DNA of 64,000 nt from Brevibacillus parabrevis (GCF_003710905.1 NZ_RHHV01000006.1:186001-250000); one strand, 5' to 3'. Shown: positions 1 through 9,015, counted from the stretch's first letter. The notes: generated by a model not told the origin, from the letters alone. Numbers and translations are program-made.

Positions 1-907
1 TCACGGCCCGAAGCTTGGCAATTTCCATGAACACATCGAAACTGACCGCGAAAGAAAACTGCATCCGGCCCGCCACTTCTTCAATCGTAAGGCCGCGGTC
101 AAGCATCGCCTGAATATACTCGACGCCTGTTGCCAGCGAAAAAGCCAGCTCGGCCACAGCATGACCGCCGCTCTCGCAATACGGATTGCCCTGAACGAGA
201 ATCGTTTTGAGCTTGGGCGCATGCTGACTGGCCCAACTCGTCATTTTCGCCATCGCGGCAAAAGCAGTGTCAAGCGAGTGCGGAAGCTGTCCTTCCACGA
301 GCAGCGGCGTCACCGGGTCTTGCCCGATGCATCCCCGCAAGTTTGCCGGACTGTGGCCGCTCGCCTTCATATGAGCGAACAGCAGGGAAAAGACTGGCAA
401 ACCCAATGCTCCCGACTGCACGAACAAAGGCAGCTCTTCCAAATTCAGTCCGCGCAAAGCTTCCCCCAGTTCTTCCAGCGCAAAAATGGACAAGCCGTCT
501 TTACCGATGTCTTCCGGCAGTGCTTCATCTGGATCAAGCCCTGCGCGCACAGCGCGATCAAATACGATGTGCAGCGCCGTTTGCCCGCGAGCCAAATCTG
601 TCAATGCCGCTTCATGAAACGATTTCGCGTCCGGGGCCGCCATTTCCTGGCAGACCTCCCAGCGCCCAGCCTGCTGATCCAGCGGACTTCTCGTTCCCCT
701 GACAAAAGGAGCCCCGCCCGGCCCCCCTCGTCGTGGCAATGTTGCGACATCTTCCGCCCGATAGATCGGCTGGCGGATAATTCCTTCCTGTGTTTTGGTC
801 AACAGCTTGGCATCGAAGGCAGCTCCCTTCAACGATTTTTCGGCCGCCTCCCGCCATTGCTCGTACGTCGGCACAGGAAATTGCGTAAACAGTGTATCTT
901 TATTCAC
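1..907 (-). CDS. mutA: Methylmalonyl-CoA mutase small subunit MutA (3' end outside window)
   Basis: The frame is open from a GTG at 907 to the left edge (302 codons). It starts VNKDTLFTQFPVPTYEQW and has a GGxxGGAPFVRGTR block near residue 75, the PFVRG region of methylmalonyl-CoA mutases. A later stretch, GGHAVAELAFSLATGVEYI (about residues 255-275), fits the small (MutA) rather than the catalytic large subunit. The start is supported by GGGGAGG just upstream. MutA pairs with the B12-binding MutB to interconvert methylmalonyl-CoA and succinyl-CoA in propionate, odd-chain and branched-chain breakdown. It follows accB by 28 bases, so the two are probably co-transcribed. MutB would be expected beyond the left edge. 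The large subunit cannot be fully excluded from an N-terminal part alone. Confidence 0.85.
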   Translation of the reverse strand, partial: MNKDTLFTQFPVPTYEQWREAAEKSLKGAAFDAKLLTKTQEGIIRQPIYRAEDVATLPRRGGPGGAPFVRGTRSPLDQQAGRWEVCQEMAAPDAKSFHEAALTDLARGQTALHIVFDRAVRAGLDPDEALPEDIGKDGLSIFALEELGEALRGLNLEELPLFVQSGALGLPVFSLLFAHMKASGHSPANLRGCIGQDPVTPLLVEGQLPHSLDTAFAAMAKMTSWASQHAPKLKTILVQGNPYCESGGHAVAELAFSLATGVEYIQAMLDRGLTIEEVAGRMQFSFAVSFDVFMEIAKLRAV

Positions 908-935
908 GGTCCAGACCTCCCCTCATTCGCCGATT

Positions 936-1469
936 CTACTCGGCAAGCTTCACCAAAAACAGCGGCTGGCCGTGGTCAACCAGTTGGCCGTTTTGTACCA
1001 GTATCGAAACGATTTCCCCTTTTACCTCTGCTTCAATCTCGTTGAACAGCTTCATGGCTTCCACGATACAGACAATGCTGGACGGCTCCACGCGATCGTG
1101 TACCGCTACATACGGTGGCGCATCCTCGGCAGAAGCCGCGTAAAAGGTCCCGACCATCGGGGAGGTGATTTTATGCAAGTTTTCCGTCTTTTCTGCGGGA
1201 TGAGCTGTTGCCTCCTGCCGCTTTGTTGCTACAGGTTCTGTTTGGAGCGGTTGAGTTCCTGCTTTTTGCGGCAGGTTGACGACGGATGAAGCTGGCTTGG
1301 CAGTGACCGCTGGCAACGTCGGCGCAGTCACGGCAGCAACGCTTGCTGTTTGCCCGGCAGTCCGGCGTTTGATGCGCAAACGGGATTCGTCATCGCTGAC
1401 ATCGATAGACTCTATGTCTGTCTGCTCCAGCAGCTTGACCAGTTCTCTCAGTTCATAGATCGAAAACAT
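936..1469 (-). CDS. accB: Biotin carboxyl carrier protein (AccB-like)
   Basis: The 177-residue protein has an N-terminal helix (FSIYELRELVKLLEQTD), a Pro/Ala/Thr-rich linker (about 40-95) and a C-terminal biotinyl domain. The domain holds ITSPMVGTFY and IVEAMKLFNE, so Lys140 in EAMK is the predicted biotinylation site. It would carry carboxybiotin between a biotin carboxylase and a carboxyltransferase. The start at 1469 is set by GGGAGGAA just upstream; in-frame codons further up have no ribosome binding site and overlap the operators. No biotin carboxylase gene is adjacent in this window, and the partner gene is mutA. It may therefore serve an acyl-CoA (propionyl-CoA type) carboxylase rather than fatty acid synthesis. 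That role is inference; the BCCP fold is clear. Confidence 0.9.
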   Translation of the reverse strand: MFSIYELRELVKLLEQTDIESIDVSDDESRLRIKRRTAGQTASVAAVTAPTLPAVTAKPASSVVNLPQKAGTQPLQTEPVATKRQEATAHPAEKTENLHKITSPMVGTFYAASAEDAPPYVAVHDRVEPSSIVCIVEAMKLFNEIEAEVKGEIVSILVQNGQLVDHGQPLFLVKLAE

Positions 1470-1515
1470 ACGTATTCCTCCCATGTCCCGACTCATTGTG
1501 GCTGATTTGCCAACG

Positions 1516-1616
1516 AACCGACTGGTTGGTCTGTGATGAATGCGCAAGACCGACCAGTTGGTCTTTTAAACATTATAGCAAATGTCTGAATCGTCGTACA
1601 GACCAACCAGTCAGTC
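1516..1616 (-). promoter_or_regulatory. accB-mutA promoter with three copies of a palindromic operator
   Basis: Three related 16-mers occur at 1516-1531 (AACCGACTGGTTGGTC), 1548-1563 (GACCGACCAGTTGGTC) and 1601-1616 (GACCAACCAGTCAGTC). The consensus is an imperfect palindrome, GACCRACCAGTYRGTC. On the minus strand an extended -10, TGCTATAAT, lies at 1572-1580. The 1601-1616 copy therefore falls at the -35 region, the 1548-1563 copy just past the start point, and the third copy further downstream. This is the arrangement expected for repression, most simply by the TetR regulator encoded directly upstream. The link to that regulator is inference. Confidence 0.75.
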
Positions 1617-1706
1617 TGAATGGTACATCGCTGACCGGACCGTGAAGCGACTATGCCTCTGCTCCCATTTTTAGCAATGACGAGTAGTCGCCTGATCCAT
1701 ATTCGT

Positions 1707-2354
1707 TTACAACAATTTGAACGGCGCTTCGGGCGAAGCCAGGAAAAAGCGGTTGAAGTCCGGATTTTTCATCGCTTCTGGCTTCAGGACGGAATGCAGA
1801 ACCATGTCGGCGTAAATGTCCGCAATCTGCTCGATCGAATACGTCCCTGTTTTTTGATACCATTTGTAAATCCAGTTGACCATGCCGAAAATCGCCATGG
1901 AGACGATTGGCACAGGCAGCTCCGGCCGGAACTCGCCCGATTTGATCCCGTCGGAAATGACGGTAAACATGATTTGCTTGTAGCGGTCCCGCTTCGTTTC
2001 AATATCAGTGAAATACTCCGGGGTCAAAAACAGGCTTTCCTGATAAAAGATCGTGACCTGCGAGCGGTACAGATCGATCATCATCACAAACGATTTGACG
2101 ATTGCTTGCAGGCGCTCGGTTGGCGTATCCCACTTCTCGTACGCTTCTTCCGCTTTTTCCAGCACGTACGTAATGAACTGGTCGTGAATGATGTAGAGCA
2201 GTTCATCCTTGGACTTGAAGTTGTGGTAAAAACCTCCCTTGGAGGTACCGCTTTCTTTGACGATCTGGTCGACGGTGACCCGGTGGTAGCCATGTGCTTC
2301 AAACAGGCGCATGGCCGTATCAATAATTCGTTCCCTGATTGATTTTTCGCTCAT
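1707..2354 (-). CDS. TetR/AcrR family transcriptional regulator
   Basis: A 215-residue protein with a typical TetR N-terminal helix-turn-helix: IRERIIDTAMRLFEAHGYHR, then VDQIVKESGTSKGGFYHNF (about residues 5-50). A helical ligand-binding domain follows. The ATG at 2354 is preferred over a GTG at 2363 because GGGTGAAG sits 5 bases before the ATG, and because a predicted extended -10 (TGCTATAAT, minus strand, 2372-2380) would leave almost no leader for the GTG. It lies upstream of accB-mutA on the same strand, and the spacer holds three palindromic sites. By analogy with FadR-type TetR repressors an acyl-CoA effector is plausible, but nothing in the sequence proves the ligand. Confidence 0.9.
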   Translation of the reverse strand: MSEKSIRERIIDTAMRLFEAHGYHRVTVDQIVKESGTSKGGFYHNFKSKDELLYIIHDQFITYVLEKAEEAYEKWDTPTERLQAIVKSFVMMIDLYRSQVTIFYQESLFLTPEYFTDIETKRDRYKQIMFTVISDGIKSGEFRPELPVPIVSMAIFGMVNWIYKWYQKTGTYSIEQIADIYADMVLHSVLKPEAMKNPDFNRFFLASPEAPFKLL

Positions 2355-2435
2355 TATCTTCACCCGTGATCATTATAGCATAGAAATTCTTTTGCCGAAG
2401 GACGTTTGCATGCGCATATGTATTCGCGCTACAAG

Positions 2436-2471
2436 AAAAACGCCGACTCTTCCGTAGCGAAAAATCGGCGT
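2436..2471 (-). terminator. Rho-independent terminator after the DD-carboxypeptidase gene
   Basis: A stem ACGCCGA (2440-2446) / TCGGCGT (2465-2471) is followed on the minus strand by a T run (2440-2436). It lies 26 bases past the stop at 2497. A short T-rich stretch on the other side might allow weak bidirectional use. Confidence 0.8.
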
Positions 2472-2496
2472 CTCCTTTTTTCCGAAAAGCTTAGGT

Positions 2497-3423
2497 TTAG
2501 TTTGACTCAGTCTCATTGGCCGAGGCGGGAACCACACCTGAATACTCCTCCAGCGTGATGCCTTGCTCGCTGATTTGTTTGGCGATCTCCACGCCGACGT
2601 AGCGCAAGTGCCACGGCTCGTACATATAGCCTGTGATCGCTTCTTTTCCATCCGGATAGCGGATGATAAAGCCGTGTTCTGCCGCGTGCTCGGCAAGCCA
2701 CAATGCTTCCTTCGTGCCGCCAAAGCAGCTCGTCGCCGCGCATTTGCCGTCTACGCCGGATACGTCGATCGCAAGCCCGGTTTCGTGTTCACTCGTACCT
2801 GGCACGGCGCTGTAAGTGCGCGCTTTTTCCACGCCGTCTTTTTGCACGTAGCGGTTGAACAGCGCTTTCTGGTAAGCGTGAGAGCGGTAGGCCGATACTC
2901 CTGCAAGCGCTACTCCGTCCGCTTTTGCCGCTGCAAACAATTCCTCCAGCGCAGCCGCCGCTTCCTTGCGCATTTTCCGCTTCTCGCTCTTTTCCGGGAG
3001 CAGGTACGGGACTTTCGGGAATACCAGGTCGTTTGGCGTATAGTTTTCGGGAAGCTTGCGCTGTTTGTTGACCAGGACCGCTACACTTTGCGGTTCAGCG
3101 ACTACCTCGATATCCGCAAGCAGCTCTTCGTACTTGCCTGCCCCTTCGGCAGACGACTTTTTCGGCGGTTGGGCCTCTGGCTGCTTGGTTTCTTCCGGTT
3201 TCGTTTCTTCCGGCTTCACCGTCTCGGCTGGCTTGGTTTCCGGTTGTTTGGCTTCCTCGGCAGGTTTGGGCACTTCTGCTGGAGCAGGCTGGGTCGTCTC
3301 CTGCGACGGCTTTGCCTGTTCTTCGTTTGGCGCAGCCATGCTGCTGCATCCAGACAGCGCGAGAATCGCGGCTGTTACCAGTATGATGGAATGATTCGTA
3401 CGATTGGCAAAACGTTTCATCAT
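2497..3423 (-). CDS. M15 family D-alanyl-D-alanine carboxypeptidase lipoprotein (VanY-like)
   Basis: A 308-residue exported protein. Its signal peptide ends in the lipobox LSGC (about residues 23-26). A Pro/Glu/Lys-rich spacer with repeated KPEET-type units (about 35-90) follows, then a VanY domain. The peptidase signature is visible: SAYRSHAYQ, SEHETGLAIDVS with the zinc His and Asp, and EPWHLRYVG with the last zinc His. Such enzymes trim the terminal D-Ala from peptidoglycan pentapeptides at the membrane outer face. Two ATGs (3423, 3420) follow AAAGGA, and either could be used. It appears to be a single-gene unit ending at the hairpin at 2440-2471. The spacer makes it longer than soluble VanY enzymes. 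Confidence 0.9.
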   Translation of the reverse strand: MMKRFANRTNHSIILVTAAILALSGCSSMAAPNEEQAKPSQETTQPAPAEVPKPAEEAKQPETKPAETVKPEETKPEETKQPEAQPPKKSSAEGAGKYEELLADIEVVAEPQSVAVLVNKQRKLPENYTPNDLVFPKVPYLLPEKSEKRKMRKEAAAALEELFAAAKADGVALAGVSAYRSHAYQKALFNRYVQKDGVEKARTYSAVPGTSEHETGLAIDVSGVDGKCAATSCFGGTKEALWLAEHAAEHGFIIRYPDGKEAITGYMYEPWHLRYVGVEIAKQISEQGITLEEYSGVVPASANETESN

Positions 3424-3593
3424 GACGTCCTTTCGAATCGGGCCCGGCTGTACAGTCAGCCCGCATGGGTGTTAGGTACTTATCCAGCATGGAAGTACGT
3501 AACCATTATGACATAAATCGGGCCTTTTTCGTTACAGGAACGTGCCATTTTGGCAAAAAATCAGCGCGCCTTTGCCGGGAGGATGCCAGTCGC

Positions 3594-4520
3594 CTACTCT
3601 TCTTTTTTGGCAAAATAGGTGGCGAGCACAGAGCCGGAAAGGTTGTGCCACACGCTGAAGATGGCGCTCGGCACCGCTGCGAGCGGATTGAAGTGAGCCG
3701 CCGCCAAAGCCGCGCCCAAACCGGAGTTTTGCATGCCTGTCTCCAACGTCACCGCTTTGCGCTTCGCCAGATTCAAGCCGAACAGCTTGGCGAAAAAATA
3801 GCCGAGCACGTAGCCGAGAATATTGTGCAAAATGACGACAGCAAAAATGATCATGCCTGTCTCGACGATTTTGCCTTTGTTCAGAGCAACGACAATCGCC
3901 ACGATCAAAACGATAGCAATGGTAGACACGAGCGGCAATGCCTTGGCGCTCGCTTCCGCCTGCTTGCCGAAAAACGCTTTGACGATCACACCGAGTACGA
4001 TCGGGACAATGACGACCATCACAATATCGAGAAACAGCGACTTCGTATCAATCGCCATCCATTTTCCAGCCAAAAGCGAGATGAGTGCAGGGGTAGCGAT
4101 CGGGGCGATCAAGGTGGACACAGCCGCGATGGAAACCCCGAGAGCGACATCGCCTTTTGACAAGTACGTCATGACATTGGACGCCGTCCCGCTCGGACAG
4201 CAGCCGACCAAAATGACACCAACCGCAATATCCGGCGGAAGCTGCAACGTGATCGCGAGCACAAACGCAAGCGAAGGCATGATCAGGTAGTGACCGACTA
4301 CGCCGATCAACACATCGACCGGCCTGCGAAACACTTCGCGGAAATCTTCCGAAGACAAAGTCAGCCCCATTCCGAACATGATGACGCCGAGCAGGAACGA
4401 AATGTAGCCTTTTCCGCCGACGAACGCTTCCGGCACAAAAAAGCCGAGAATGGCAAACAAAATTACCCACAACGAGAACGTGCTGCCAACAAACTTGCTG
4501 ATTCTCTCCACAGTATTCAT
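3594..4520 (-). CDS. Bile acid:sodium symporter family (BASS) transporter
   Basis: A 308-residue membrane protein with about nine to ten hydrophobic segments. It carries the family signatures GCCPSGTASNVMTYL (about residue 105) and ETGMQNSGLG (about residue 260), which line the Na+ and substrate sites in BASS proteins. Bacterial members move bile acids, pantoate/pantothenate precursors or other organic anions with sodium, and the substrate here cannot be told from sequence. The start has a good site, AGGAGAGAG, a short distance upstream. It lies alone between the carboxypeptidase and solute-binding protein genes, all on the minus strand but well spaced, so it is probably monocistronic. Confidence 0.9.
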   Translation of the reverse strand: MNTVERISKFVGSTFSLWVILFAILGFFVPEAFVGGKGYISFLLGVIMFGMGLTLSSEDFREVFRRPVDVLIGVVGHYLIMPSLAFVLAITLQLPPDIAVGVILVGCCPSGTASNVMTYLSKGDVALGVSIAAVSTLIAPIATPALISLLAGKWMAIDTKSLFLDIVMVVIVPIVLGVIVKAFFGKQAEASAKALPLVSTIAIVLIVAIVVALNKGKIVETGMIIFAVVILHNILGYVLGYFFAKLFGLNLAKRKAVTLETGMQNSGLGAALAAAHFNPLAAVPSAIFSVWHNLSGSVLATYFAKKEE

Positions 4521-4660
4521 GTTTCTCTCTCCTGTTTTTCGTTTTATGTCTATTTAAAATATTTTTGATTATACTGCACGTTTTTGCATTGTTCTATGCT
4601 TTTCGACAATTCCGTCTATACCAAAAACCTATACAGCTATAGTCTGAGCCAAACAAGTAA

Positions 4661-4690
4661 AAAAGACGCGCCGTATACACCAGCGCGTCT
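4661..4690 (-). terminator. Rho-independent terminator after the solute-binding protein gene
   Basis: An 8-bp perfect stem AGACGCGC (4664-4671) / GCGCGTCT (4683-4690) is followed on the minus strand by a T run. It lies 70 bases past the stop of the gene at 4760. Confidence 0.85.
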
Positions 4691-4759
4691 GTCCCTTATG
4701 ATCTTGTTCGTCACCCAAGCACCAGCGAGTGCAGCGCCCGTCCGGCAGCAGTTGTCCGC

Positions 4760-6331
4760 TTATTTTTGAATGCTGACCTGGTCGAGCATGAGATAGCCAG
4801 CCGGACTGATGGAAAAGCCTTGAACGTCGATGCTGATGACGGCGAGATTTTCCAGATTGCGAATCGGCACCAGCAGCGCATCCTGCATCTCCAGCTCCTG
4901 CGCCTTCGCGTAGATGGCGAGACGCTTGGCCGGGTCTGACTCGACTCGTCCGGCTTCGAGCAGCCTGTCCAGTTCCTGGTTGCTGTACTGAAAGCTGTTT
5001 CCAGCCCCGCCGCCCATCGTGTGAAACAGGTTGTACTGATTGTAGTCCGCGTCACCCGTCGCGTTCCCCCAGCCGCTGACGAAAATCTGGTGCGTCCGCG
5101 TCTTTTCGATCGTCGTGACGAAATCGGCGTAGCTGACCACATCTATTTTGGCGTCGATCCCGATTCCTTTGAGCTGGGAACGGATGACTTGCGCAACCAT
5201 GACCCGATCGTTGCGGTCGTATGTCAGCATATGGATGGAAAAGCCGTTGGGGTATCCTGCTTTGGCGAGCAGCTCGCGCGCCTTGTTCAGGTCGTACGGA
5301 TAGCTTTGGACGGACGAACTGTAGCCGAATACTTTTGGCCCGAGCGGCGAGTTGGCCTGCGTGCCTACATTGTTGTAGACGCCTTTGATGATGGCTCCTG
5401 TTTCGATGGCTGAACTGATAGCCTGTCTGACGCGAATGTCGTTAAGCGGCTCTTGCGCCACATTGAACCCGATAAACTCGGTTCCCAACGCTTCGCTGCG
5501 ATACACATGCAAGCGATTCGATGCGGACAGCCGATCGATCTCCTGCACCGGAATCGATTCGGCTACGTGAGCCTCGCCGTTTTCGACCATGGCAATGCGC
5601 TTCTGATCGTCAGCCACGACGCGAAAAATCACATGATCGATTTTCGGCTTGTCGCCCCAATACTGCTGGTTTTTGTCCAGCACGATCTGATTTCCCGGCT
5701 CCCAGGAGCGAAACACAAACGGCCCGGTTCCAACCGGATGCTCCGCCAGCTTGCGCCCGTACTGCTCGATCGCTTTCGGGCTAATCATGCTGCCTTCGTG
5801 ACTGGCTAATATGGAGAGCAGCGGCGTAAACGGCCGCTCCAAAATAAACTGTACGGTGTACGGATCGACGATTTTGATTTGCTTGATCTTGTCAAACATC
5901 GCAGCTCGCGGCGAAGCGATCTTCGGGTCCATGACCCGGTCCAAGGTTCGCTTCACTGCGGTGGCGTCAAACGGTGTGCCATCGTGAAAGAAAACGCCCT
6001 GTCGCAGCTTGAACTCCCAGACAAGATCGCTGACTTGCCGCCAGGAGAGGGCGAGCTGCGGCACGATCACCATGTTGGCATCCCGTCTGACCAGCCCTTC
6101 GTACACTTTTTGATGGACGACACTCGCGGCATTGATCGTGGAGATGAAGTGCGGATCGAGATTGCCAGCATCGGACATTCTGACAATCGTCAGCGTCCCT
6201 CCTTCCACCGCTTTCGCGGGAAGGTCTTCCTTTTCGGCAGGCGGTTCCGTTGCCATGGAACAGGCCGCAAGCATCGTCACGGCGAGCAGCAGTCCAATCA
6301 AGCTGAAAAACCATCTCTTTCGTATCATCAT
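4760..6331 (-). CDS. ABC transporter substrate-binding lipoprotein, family 5 (peptide/nickel type)
   Basis: A 523-residue lipoprotein: positively charged start, hydrophobic stretch, lipobox LAAC (about residues 21-24). The mature part is a family 5 solute-binding domain, beginning GGTLTIVRMSDAGNLDPHF and later showing WEFKLRQGVFFHDGTPFDA, the signature region of OppA/DppE/NikA-type proteins. It would capture peptides or similar solutes outside the membrane for an ABC importer. No permease or ATPase genes are adjacent, and hairpins lie on both sides, so it is an orphan binding protein. It may feed the Opp/Dpp importer at 14.6-18.5 kb or one elsewhere. The substrate is not assigned. Confidence 0.9.
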   Translation of the reverse strand: MMIRKRWFFSLIGLLLAVTMLAACSMATEPPAEKEDLPAKAVEGGTLTIVRMSDAGNLDPHFISTINAASVVHQKVYEGLVRRDANMVIVPQLALSWRQVSDLVWEFKLRQGVFFHDGTPFDATAVKRTLDRVMDPKIASPRAAMFDKIKQIKIVDPYTVQFILERPFTPLLSILASHEGSMISPKAIEQYGRKLAEHPVGTGPFVFRSWEPGNQIVLDKNQQYWGDKPKIDHVIFRVVADDQKRIAMVENGEAHVAESIPVQEIDRLSASNRLHVYRSEALGTEFIGFNVAQEPLNDIRVRQAISSAIETGAIIKGVYNNVGTQANSPLGPKVFGYSSSVQSYPYDLNKARELLAKAGYPNGFSIHMLTYDRNDRVMVAQVIRSQLKGIGIDAKIDVVSYADFVTTIEKTRTHQIFVSGWGNATGDADYNQYNLFHTMGGGAGNSFQYSNQELDRLLEAGRVESDPAKRLAIYAKAQELEMQDALLVPIRNLENLAVISIDVQGFSISPAGYLMLDQVSIQK

Positions 6332-6380
6332 GGACTCTGTCGCACCCTTTCTTTCGCGAGATATACGCCTATTTTGTACA

Positions 6381-6420
6381 AAAAGACCGCCTTCCCGAAT
6401 GATTCACAGAGAACGGCGGC
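6381..6420 (-). terminator. Rho-independent terminator after msrAB
   Basis: On the minus strand CCGCC(G)TTC pairs with GAAGGCGG with one bulge, followed by TCTTTTTG. It sits 29 bases past the msrAB stop and upstream of the next gene, separating the two units. Confidence 0.75.
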
Positions 6421-6448
6421 CCGATGCTGGCAACGCGCTAAGGACAGG

Positions 6449-7426
6449 TCAGTCTTTTTGTTTATCAAACAACGACTTGTACTCGCCGAAGCCCTCTTCT
6501 TCCAGCTTGTCTTTCGGAATAAAGCGCAGCGCCGCAGAGTTGATGCAGTAGCGCAAGCCGTTTTCTCCCGGTCCGTCTTCGAACACATGCCCCAGATGCG
6601 AGTCTGCGTGCTTGCTGCGCACTTCTGTCCGAATCATGTTGTGGGTCAAATCGAGCTGCTCGGTGACATTCTCGCTGGCCAGCGGTTGGGTAAACGACGG
6701 CCAGCCGCAGCCGGAATCGAATTTGTCCAAGGAAGAAAACAACGGCTCGTTCGACACGATATCCACGTAGATGCCTTCCTCTTTGTGATTCCAGAACTCA
6801 TTGGCAAACGGGCGCTCCGTGCCGCTGTTTTGCGTCACTTCGTACTGAATCGGCGTCAGTACCTGTTTCAGTTCTTCCTGCTTCTTTTTGTCGCGCCATG
6901 CTTCCTTCACGAACTTCGCTCTGCCCGACGCCGTCCGGTAATACTGGTAGCGCACAGGGTTTTTCTTGTAATAGTCCTGGTGGTAATCCTCTGCCGGGTA
7001 AAACGGCTTGGCAGGCAAAATCAAGGTCGCTATCGGCTTTTGAAAAATGCCGCTTTGCTCCAGTTCCTCACGCGAGCGAATCGCCAGGCGTTCCTGCTCT
7101 GGCGTGTGAAAGAAAATCGCCGGGGCGTACGATTGCCCCCGATCGCCGAATTGGCCGCCTGCATCTGTCGGATCGATCTGTCTCCAAAACATCTGCAACA
7201 GCTCCTCGTACGAGATGAGCGCCGGATCGTAGGTGATTTGCACGGCTTCATAGTGTCCGGTTGTATCCGAGCACACTTGTTCATAGGTCGGATTTTCGAC
7301 GTGGCCGCCTGTGTAGCCCGAGACGACCTTGATGATTCCTGGCAGCTTGTCAAACGGACTGACCATGCACCAGAAGCAGCCGCCGGCAAAGGTTGCGGTT
7401 TCCCATCGTGAAATTTCGCTGTTCAT
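6449..7426 (-). CDS. msrAB: Bifunctional methionine sulfoxide reductase MsrA/MsrB
   Basis: A 325-residue fusion. The MsrA half (about 1-175) has FAGGCFWC with catalytic Cys17. The MsrB half (about 185-320) has SGCGWPSF (Cys240) and RYCINSAAL with catalytic Cys293. MsrA reduces the S- and MsrB the R-epimer of methionine sulfoxide, so one protein repairs both forms. The CxxC pairs that bind structural zinc in some MsrB proteins are not present; the matching stretch reads [14 protein letters not shown]. The start at 7426 has AGGAGGCGA upstream, and the longer in-frame extension to 7573 lacks support. No signal peptide is seen, so it is probably cytosolic. It has its own terminator. Confidence 0.95.
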   Translation of the reverse strand: MNSEISRWETATFAGGCFWCMVSPFDKLPGIIKVVSGYTGGHVENPTYEQVCSDTTGHYEAVQITYDPALISYEELLQMFWRQIDPTDAGGQFGDRGQSYAPAIFFHTPEQERLAIRSREELEQSGIFQKPIATLILPAKPFYPAEDYHQDYYKKNPVRYQYYRTASGRAKFVKEAWRDKKKQEELKQVLTPIQYEVTQNSGTERPFANEFWNHKEEGIYVDIVSNEPLFSSLDKFDSGCGWPSFTQPLASENVTEQLDLTHNMIRTEVRSKHADSHLGHVFEDGPGENGLRYCINSAALRFIPKDKLEEEGFGEYKSLFDKQKD

Positions 7427-7532
7427 GCAGTTCGCCTCCTGATCTATACGAAAGCTTCGATACCCTCGATTGTACATGTTTTGCAAAATGAAAGTCCACT
7501 CCGTAGCTGCCGCAAAAACAGTTAACCGAAAA

Positions 7533-7560
7533 AAAGACCCCGCATCGTGTCGAGGTCTTT
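7533..7560 (-). terminator. Rho-independent terminator after the M20 peptidase gene
   Basis: A stem AAAGACC (7533-7539) / GGTCTTT (7554-7560) on the minus strand runs into a T tract. It lies 14 bases beyond the stop at 7574 and closes the three-gene peptidase unit. Confidence 0.85.
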
Positions 7561-7573
7561 GTTGGCAGAGCAT

Positions 7574-8956
7574 TTATTTGGCCAGGGAAAGCGCCTGGGC
7601 AAATCCGGAAAGCATCACAACCATGTGGGCGATTCCTTCCTCGAAATCTTTCAGGCGAATCGACTCGTTCGGCGCGTGCACCTTGCAACCGACCCAGCCT
7701 ACTCCCGTACTGACAACCGGAAGCTTAAGCTGCTCGCCGAAAATGTACATCGGGCCTGTCCCTGCCGAGTTCGGTGCGAGAACAGGCTCGTTCTCGTAGA
7801 TGACGCGGGCGGTATCCAGCACATGGGCAACGAACGGATGGTGGAAATCGGAGCGGTACGCTTTTTGCCCGTTGATCATCGTCACCGTAATGTCGTCGTA
7901 GCCATGCTTCTTCAGATGCGCCTCGATGCAACGCAAGATGTGCTGCGGGTCTTGTCCCGGCACGAGACGGCAATCCACTTTGGCTCTGGCGTTTTTCGGC
8001 AGAACCGTCTTCGCGCCTTCTCCGGTATACCCGCTGTCCAGTCCGCAAATCGTCATCGTCGGGTGGAACACCATCGCCTCGCGCGGGTCCACGCCTTTTG
8101 CCTTCGTGATCAGCGGGCGTTTCAGGCCGTACAGTTCTGCCGTCGCTTCCTCGCTGAACGGCAGCTCGGACACGAATTTCTTTTCATCTGCTGTCGGTTC
8201 TTCGATGCCGTCGAAAAAGCCTTCGACCAAAATTTCGTTTTGCTCATTTTTCATCGTCGCCAGCGCTTGTACTAGACGCCATGCTGCGTTGTCTACATAA
8301 GCGCCGACAGAAGAGTGCATGTCGATGTCCGCACCTGTGCAGGTCAGCTCCAAATACGCCATGCCTTTGATTCCGGCAACCATGCTGATGCGCTCGGATT
8401 CGTCTTTTCCGCCAAATTCCCAAATGCACGCATCCGCTGCGAACAGGTCTTTATATTGGCGCAAATACGGTTCCAGGTTCGGACTGCCGATCTCCTCTTC
8501 CCCTTCGATCAGGAACTTGATGTTGCACGGCAAGCCGCCCTGCTTTTGCAAAATTTTGATCGCGCTCAGCCGCGCTACCAGGTCGCCTTTGTTGTCGGCT
8601 GCGCCGCGTGCGAACAGCTTGCCGTCGATCACAGTCGGCGTGAACGGCTCGGTATGCCACTCGTTGAACGGTTCTGGCGGCTGAACATCGTAATGGTTGT
8701 AGTAGAGCAGCGTCTTGCTGGCATCGCCATTGCTGCCTGCTGCAAAAAAAGCATAGACGACGGGGTTGCCGCCAAGATCGTCGAGCACCTTCGTCTCGCC
8801 GCCAGCCTCGTGGATCATCTGCACGACGTAGTCGACTGTTTCCGGAATCGCTTTGTGCTGGGCAGAAACGGTGGGGTAACTCAAGTATTGCTTCAGGCGG
8901 TCAATCGCCTCCGGGAGTATCTCCTGTACGCAGCCCAATACTTGTTCCTTGTTCAT
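7574..8956 (-). CDS. M20 family dipeptidase/metallopeptidase
   Basis: A 460-residue enzyme with M20 features: YYNHYDVQPPEP (metal-ligand His and Asp, about residue 85), FARGAADNKGD (bridging Asp, about residue 118), and FLIEGEEEIGSPN (catalytic Glu and metal Glu, about residue 152). Residues from about 190 form the dimerisation lid, and GTGPMYIF near residue 405 lies in the C-terminal metal region. Such enzymes split di- and tripeptides with two zinc ions in the cytosol. The start at 8956 has GAGGAGGAACG upstream; an upstream in-frame start has no such site. It follows the S9 peptidase gene by 59 bases and ends at its own terminator, so it is likely the last gene of a peptidase operon. Confidence 0.92.
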   Translation of the reverse strand: MNKEQVLGCVQEILPEAIDRLKQYLSYPTVSAQHKAIPETVDYVVQMIHEAGGETKVLDDLGGNPVVYAFFAAGSNGDASKTLLYYNHYDVQPPEPFNEWHTEPFTPTVIDGKLFARGAADNKGDLVARLSAIKILQKQGGLPCNIKFLIEGEEEIGSPNLEPYLRQYKDLFAADACIWEFGGKDESERISMVAGIKGMAYLELTCTGADIDMHSSVGAYVDNAAWRLVQALATMKNEQNEILVEGFFDGIEEPTADEKKFVSELPFSEEATAELYGLKRPLITKAKGVDPREAMVFHPTMTICGLDSGYTGEGAKTVLPKNARAKVDCRLVPGQDPQHILRCIEAHLKKHGYDDITVTMINGQKAYRSDFHHPFVAHVLDTARVIYENEPVLAPNSAGTGPMYIFGEQLKLPVVSTGVGWVGCKVHAPNESIRLKDFEEGIAHMVVMLSGFAQALSLAK

Positions 8957-9015
8957 GTTTCGTTCCTCCTCGTGAGCGCTCTTTGGCGGATTTGGATTTG
9001 GCATCGATACGACTA

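Noticed and set aside
161-1045. Long plus-strand frame opposite mutA
   Set aside because: Shadow of the minus-strand gene: Arg/His-rich, no ribosome binding site, no recognisable domain.
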